The notes under the pieces are model-generated. The model did not search any database and was not told the origin of the DNA. It saw only the letters and a program-made list of their open reading frames with translations. 64,000 nt of DNA from Gordionus sp. m RMFG-2023 (taxonomy: Eukaryota; Nematomorpha; Gordioida; Chordodea; Parachordodidae), in the NCBI RefSeq assembly GCF_954871325.1, contig NC_088778.1, forward strand, positions 7,721,743 through 7,785,742, written 5' to 3'. A program made the translations under genes and the position numbers. Of this stretch, positions 58,174-64,000 are shown piece by piece. Position 1 is the first letter of the stretch, and the number at the start of each line of letters is the position of its first letter.

Positions 58174-60790
58174 ACCCTTTCGCGCCCAGCTAGATCATTT
58201 GTCATCAAAATTTTTAATTAATTAATTTTTATATTTAAAAAACGAATGGTTGCTATTTAGACACCTTAATTTACAAAACAATATTTATTCTTTCATATTT
58301 TATCATTAACCTGTCAAAATAATTATTGACTATTACGCGTACAAGTATGTGCGGCTTGCCCACAAACGTGTGAAGGGCTCCTCATTTTTATCCCCTTTTA
58401 ATTTGTCCAGTTAGATGGATATTGAGGGAAACCTAACGTAGCTCTGTTGTATCCACAACTAGAGGGCGTAAACGTTCTATATCACGTATCACGTATTATA
58501 TCAGAATATAAGTTCAAAGTTAGGTATTTTAGGCGTCAAAATTTTTACACTTTTACATCGATTACCATTCTATTTAAATATATATTAATCAAAGGTAAAT
58601 AATATTTTTATGATAGATTATTACTAGTATTTCATGTTTAGTAAAAAAAAAATTAACAATAACTATTTTTTATATGATTTTTTAAAGAAAATCCAAATTG
58701 GTAACATTGGGATTTTCTTATGTAATTTTTTCCATAAATTTTTTAAAATTTAATATTGAAAATATGATATAATAAGAATTGAATATAGGCTATTTTCCAT
58801 TTAGCAAGCCACTATAATATTTGCAAAAAGTTAAGAAAGTGAAAATTTTATTTTATATTTTTTTAAAAATTTTATAAATAATTTTTAGATGACCTCAACA
58901 TCTATTATACCAGAGGGAGATATATCTGATGTAGATATTGAGAAGGATGATGACTTTGAAAATGCCACAGTAGTTGATCTAAATATGACCTATGATATTT
59001 TACCAGATATTGGGTTGGAACTGGAAAATTATGATAATGATATTATCCCAAGTAATAGGAAAGCCCTATGGCGAAATAAGGATTTATATAAATATAATAC
59101 AGAATTTAAACAAGAATTTTTGCCTCCACCTGATAAGGAAATTTCGCCTTACAAATATTTTAAAAAATTTATAGACGATGATATTATTAACAATTTAGTA
59201 AAGCAAACGAATATTTATTCTTTTCAATTATCTGGCAAATCAACAAATACAAATAGTAGTGAAATTGAAAAATTTCTCGGAATTCACCTTTATACGGGCA
59301 TTGTTAAATTGCCATCAATAAGGCAATATTGGGCTATAGAGAGAGTGATTCCTCAAATTTCTCAATGCATGACAAGAAACAGATTCTTGGAATTGAGAAA
59401 ATACTTTCATTTAATGATAATAATAATATAATCCTTAGGGGCCAGCCTAATTACGATAAACTTTTCAAACTAAGACCATTTATTAGTGCATTAAAAATGA
59501 ACATGAGAAAGATTCAATTAGAGGAAAAATTATCAATTGATGAAAAGAAAAATCAGAGGGAAAACTGGCCTACCCGGGTAAACCTGGAAATCGCCATAAA
59601 ACGGAGAAGAATATGAAATGATAGTCCCCTTCAAAGGGCGATGTGAATTTAAACAATATATTAACTCAAAACCGCATAAATGGGGAATCAAAATTTACGC
59701 TTTATGTGGATCATCTGGAATGCTATATGATTTCGAAATATATTTAGGAAAATGCACAAATATAAAAAAAAACTTTGATGGGAATTAGCGGAGATATTGT
59801 TATACGACTATTAGAAACTGTTCCCCCACATAAAAAATCATAAAATTTACATGGATAACTTTCTTCATATAATTTAGCAGTTGCGCTCAAAGATAATGGC
59901 TTTATCATGTCGGGGACCATTAGATCTAATCGATTATTAGGATGCCATCTGGTTGATGATAAAATCTTTAAGAAAAAAGTAAGAGGGTCCCTTGATTATA
60001 AAGTGGATTTTAATTATAATATTATAATTTGCAAATGGTTTGATAACAAATCGGTTATCACGATATCATCATTTATAACGAAAAGATGGTCGGTATCTGA
60101 AAAATCTTTTATTAATGTCGAAATTCTGGCTATAATTCAAGATTATAATGCTGGTATGGGCGGAGTGGATCTCCATGATATGTTAATTGAACTATACAGA
60201 ATTGACATAAAATGGAAGCGCTTTTCGAATTTTTTTTCATTTATTAGATTCCTGTGTGGTGAATTCGTGGTTACTCTATAGACGCCACAAACAGAAATAT
60301 GATAAATATATATCTCTTTTAGCGTTTAAAGCTCGGATAACTAAAGGATTAATGATGGTTGGAAAGGAAAATTATGGAAAAAAGGTAAAAATAATTTGTA
60401 GATTGAAAAAAAAGAAGAAATTGAATAGTTTTCATCCAATCCCAGATATTAGATTCGATAAAATAGGGCATTGGCCCTCGGCGGCTAACAGACAAAGATG
60501 CAAGAATTGCAAAAATGGTTATACCAGATTTGAATGTTTAAAATGTAAAATATCTTTATGTTTAGATAAAAATCGCAATTGTTTTATTTCTTATCATTCA
60601 AAATAAATTTTATATTTTTTTACATATGAATATCCCAATGATGACAATTGGTAACATTTTATAATTCTATATATACACACTTTTTAAAATAAAAAACGTT
60701 GAAAATGTGTAATTTGCATCTTATTTAACTCAGTTTTAAAAAAAAAAATTTTTTGTTTCACGGGAAATATGTCGGGCGCGAAAGGGCTAA
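58171..60790 (+). mobile_element. piggyBac transposon with near-perfect ends and CTAA target duplication
   Basis: The element is 58175-60786 (2612 bp). The terminal repeats are CCCTTTCGCGCCC at the left and its exact inverse at the right. It is flanked by CTAA at 58171-58174 and 60787-60790, in place of the usual TTAA. The single transposase gene inside is listed separately. The intact ends and duplication suggest insertion was not very old, although the gene is already broken. Confidence 0.93.
58889..60606 (+). pseudogene. piggyBac transposase, broken
   Basis: Frames on + jointly span a DDD transposase of normal order. The N-terminal acidic region is at 58889. The DDE_Tnp_1_7-type core includes SSEIEKFLGIHLYTGIVKLP and KLRPFISAL. 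VPFKGRCEFKQYI and KPHKWGIKIYALCGSSG follow at about 59622-59720, then GTIRSNRLLG, KKKVRGSLDYKVD and WFDNKSV. MGGVDLHD (about 60158-60180) contains the third catalytic aspartate. The C-terminal zinc finger is RCKNCKNGYTRFECLKCKIS. The coding frame changes near 59412, within an ATA/AAT-rich run. A G+C-rich segment of about 70 bp follows SIDE near 59543 and separates it from VPFKG. Further frame changes occur near 59780-59890 and 60255. At least four breaks make it inactive. Confidence 0.9.
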
Positions 60791-60797
60791 TGTAAAG

Positions 60798-62389
60798 ATA
60801 ATCAATACGTTAGTATTTCGATCTATGTCATTTTGTGGGAATGAATTTAAAAATATTTAGAAAAAAGTAAAACAAAAAGTAGAATAGAAGGAAATGAAAT
60901 TAATATTACAGAAGAATAGAAAAATTAGCAGCAAAAAAGAGGAAAAAAAATAATACAAATGAACATTAGGCTTCGTCCAAAATGTTTTTAAAAATTTTTG
61001 CAAATTAATAACAAAACACTTTGGACACATTCAAGTTTAAAAAAAATTAAAATAAAAATTAAAATATTTTAAAGGCTTGATATGATAAAATTATTGTTAT
61101 AAATTATATAATATTTGAAGATAGGACTGAACATAGTGATTATAATTCAGTTCAGATTATATGTTTTTCCAATTTCCTCCCAGATTTTCCTATTTTCGAC
61201 TGAATCTCTTTTTAAGTCATTTTTGTACAAGTGGTTCCTTTATGCTTTCCATAAAATTATATTCACACAAATATATTAATATAAAAGGCTATAATCGTTT
61301 TTGGGTTAATATATTTATAAAAATTAACAGCATTAAAAATTGCACTTACTAATTTTTTACAAAAATTTCAAAAAATAAATAAATTTTGAATAAATTTTTA
61401 TTCGAATTTATATTTTTTTATTATTTTTTATTATTTTAAAAAAAATTTTTTTTTTTATAAATACCGAAAAATGAAATTGGACATCATTTTATTTTTACAT
61501 TAAAAATAGCTTATGTAATTTTTTTCTTCAAAATTTATTTTTTTATTTACTTATATTTTTGGACGCAGCTATATTATTATCACCACAATGTTTGGAGAGC
61601 CCTACCCCTCAAATTCCGCCATATTAATCTAATCAATCTAGAAAATGATGTTAAACATACCTCCTCACACATTCATATACTTATATATTTAGTTCAATAT
61701 ATATAATAAACAAAACAATTCATCAATCAATCAAGTGTTCCAATTAAAGTCCCAAGTTATCAACAATTTCGCATCTTTCAATGTTCCCTCATACCTTTCT
61801 ATCAAACCAACATTGTCAAATAATTGCAAATTTGTGAGGACCTATTATCCTTTAACCATTTACATATAGCACATAAACCAAATATATATTTATGTATATA
61901 TTTTTTTAAAATTAACCTTTTTTTCCTCTTCATAGTTTACCCATTTTTATTTTTAGCTTATTTTTTGAAAACCGTTCAATTCATCCCAAATCTTATCCCT
62001 TACCGAGAAATGTTTATTTTATGCCCACAATAATCTCCTTAAAGTTTATCCATTCTCAGGGAAACTTTATATCTTTTATAGACAATATCCCTACATCTTT
62101 ACCCCTTCAAAATAATAAGGAACCCTTGTGAATGGAACCTTTTAATAAGCAAAACACCTTGATCAAGTGTCAATCTCCTTTTTAGGATCCCCATTAAATA
62201 GTCCTATCCCCATAATAGCAAGCCTAAAAAAAGAAATTTTTGCTTAACCAAATTGGAAGCCATATTACGTAATTTCATGCCCATCAATCTTATTATTTAA
62301 TGAGGATTCGCTATGACTTCCTAAAGTTTTACATCTTTTTACCACCTCATCCTCATTTTAAAACTTTTTCTCCTAAACCCAGACCTGGA
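60798..62389. other. AT-rich spacer
   Basis: About 1.6 kb with no recognised gene. Open frames at 61161 and 61824 lack any family feature. Confidence 0.4.
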
Positions 62390-63095
62390 AATCGAGTTTA
62401 AGTGGGCTAATGCAACTTCCGATCAATGAAGGTGGTCCTCTTAATTTAGTTTTTTTGTCAGCCTTCCCTTCTCATCTACAATGCGAGGAGGTTATGAGTA
62501 AGCTTGTGAGTGATAGAGATAGTTTATTTGAAACTGTCTGTGACTTATAGATGAAAATCTTATGCTTTTTATTTTTAACTCTCCACTGTCCTTGTCATAA
62601 AGAGACTATATTAACCCTCTTCTGGCTAACTTTATGAAAAATTAGTCCCTCATTAGAAAATACTCCATTCCTCAAATACTCCGGGAACTCTGACAATGAA
62701 TGGCTTGAAACTGTTCTAGTGCCAATTTTTTGTCTTTATCTATCAGATGAGGAGCTGAGGGTGACCTTAGGGTATAGACTTGGGTTTTATTCACCCCATA
62801 AATGTAAAGACTCTGATCCTAAGTGCCGACATAGTCTAACCCGTTTATATTCTAAAAGACGGTTTAATCGCCATAGAATCAATTCATCTTAATCTCAAAA
62901 ATTAGGGTTGGGCCAACTACCCATACATCCTAGAACCAGTTCACTTATCCCTGTATGGATGAGAAAAGACCTTAGTCACTAACATTCCTTTGTTTGTGTC
63001 TAATTTTTCTCTAACCCAAACATTGATCTGGTTATTACAGCTACAGTTGAAAGGTCAAAAATCAGAGAGTACCACGGCTCTTTTGAATTTCCTTT
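62390..63095 (+). mobile_element. reverse-transcriptase element fossil (region after the RT)
   Basis: This stretch is clearly richer in G+C than its neighbours. It keeps the order of blocks seen downstream of the reverse transcriptase in a large group of invertebrate retroelements: an LP...GG...L segment, then RVTLGYRLG with a following PHKC, then an R-x2-RH segment. The family (LINE or DIRS-like) is not certain. It is an old fragment with many breaks, and neither end of the element is present. Confidence 0.45.
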
Positions 63096-63106
63096 TCCAA
63101 TAGTTA

Positions 63107-63955
63107 TTTCTACCCAGGGTTGTGCATTTGATCGGTCAAATACGTTTCAGTCAATTGACCGATATTTGACCGGTCAAATATGGTCAAATACGGTCAAATG
63201 TGGTCAAATTCAAATATATATTTTTTTAAGTTAATATTAACTTTATTTTGAATATAATAGTAAAATGAATCTATAATATTAATTTTTTAAATTCATTCAA
63301 TAACTAACGTATAGCTATCTGTATCAGAGTCTTGTTCTGATTCATATTCAATATTATCATTTTCTTTAATATTTTTTAAACAATTTTCCTGATATCTTAG
63401 ATCTTAAATCGATTTCTATTTTCATAAGAATATTAACCCAAATCGACCTATTTCTTTCTAAAGAAGAAGTAGAACTAGGAATTGTTAGTCTCTTAATGGG
63501 CAGTAGACAAAGTTTAATCTATTAACTTGAGGTCGGAATTGATTGTTTCTGGAAATTACTACTTTTCACATAATTTGCTGTATTAAACATGCTGTTTTTG
63601 CTTTTGAAATTAATTATATTACTTAAAAATTTTGGTCATCACTACCTTATATAGCTAATTCTTGAATTATATCACATACTTCATTAATTTCACTACTAGT
63701 GAGTTCTCTTCTTGATATTGTGGACCCAAAAAATAAGAAAACATTGTGATCACATGTATTTACATCTTTTTTCCCTTTTAAACATATTTTTAATTTATTT
63801 TTCCTTTAAATTTTTAGAGTATTTGACCGTATTTGACAAGTCAAATACTCCTTCGGTTAATTTCGGTCAATTGACTGAATTTGACTGGTCAATTGATCGG
63901 TCAATTGACTGAATTTGACTGGTCAATTGACCGACTTACCAACCCTGTTTCTACC
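63107..63955 (-). mobile_element. hAT MITE/deleted element with GGTCAAATT arrays
   Basis: The element is 63115-63947 (833 bp). It begins CAGGGTTGTGCATTTGATCG and ends ACTTACCAACCCTG. The perfect 8-bp duplication TTTCTACC lies at 63107-63114 and 63948-63955. TTGACCGGTCAAAT-type palindromic motifs repeat at both ends. On the minus strand about 63475-63380 keeps SSLERNRSIWVNILMK, recognisable as the hAT C-terminal dimerisation segment. The rest of the transposase is gone. Confidence 0.9.
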
Positions 63956-64000
63956 AATGAATCACTGAGGCTATCAATTTTTCAAGATTTTATGTAATTT

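Overview
This window is a piece of a very A+T-rich animal nuclear genome (about three quarters A+T by eye). The evidence is a rhodopsin-family G-protein-coupled receptor, spliced genes with canonical GT-AG introns (two only 44 and 47 bp long), a mitochondrial complex I assembly methyltransferase, secreted chitin-binding-like proteins, and many hAT and piggyBac DNA transposons. The chitin-binding-type family points to an invertebrate. The sequence alone does not fix the phylum. Nothing bacterial, organellar or CRISPR-like is present.

Layout. 0.2-4.5 kb: hAT relics, an LTR-retroelement fossil, and a complete hAT-type MITE holding a 22-bp minisatellite. 5.0-9.75 kb (+): six-exon NDUFAF7 homologue with hAT debris in its fourth intron. 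10-14.7 kb: relics and AT-rich spacer. 14.75-15.5 kb (-): intronless single-pass membrane protein of unknown family. 20.5-21.7 kb (+), 26.5-29.1 kb (+) and 42.1-45.0 kb (-): three paralogous four-exon genes, with a broken exon of a fourth near 37.2 kb. Between them lie several hAT elements with perfect 8-bp target duplications. 45.9-47.8 kb: hAT element with transposase remains. 49.3-50.8 kb (+): intronless GPCR with a very long first intracellular loop, followed by a 480-bp tandem duplication. 52.4-57.1 kb: MITEs, a tRNA-like sequence and degenerate duplications. 58.2-60.8 kb (+): piggyBac element with near-perfect ends, inserted in a hAT MITE. 62.4-63.1 kb: reverse-transcriptase-element fossil. 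63.1-63.9 kb: another hAT MITE.

The most interesting system is the three-gene secreted family. I rebuilt each gene by eye from signal-peptide, acidic, cysteine and threonine exons. Intron phases (1, 0, 2), the 101-bp third exon and the spacing of eight cysteines are identical in all three. The cysteine core has the spacing of a peritrophin-A (CBM14) chitin-binding domain with one extra cysteine outside each end. It is joined to a fast-changing His/Asp-rich N-terminal region and a mucin-like Thr repeat tail. These are plausible components of a chitinous matrix, coat or mucus.

The second theme is transposition: eight insertions have perfect 8-bp duplications, and nested insertions allow relative dating. 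Introns of the family genes have grown by MITE capture. Exon boundaries and functions are read by eye and not confirmed by transcripts or searches.
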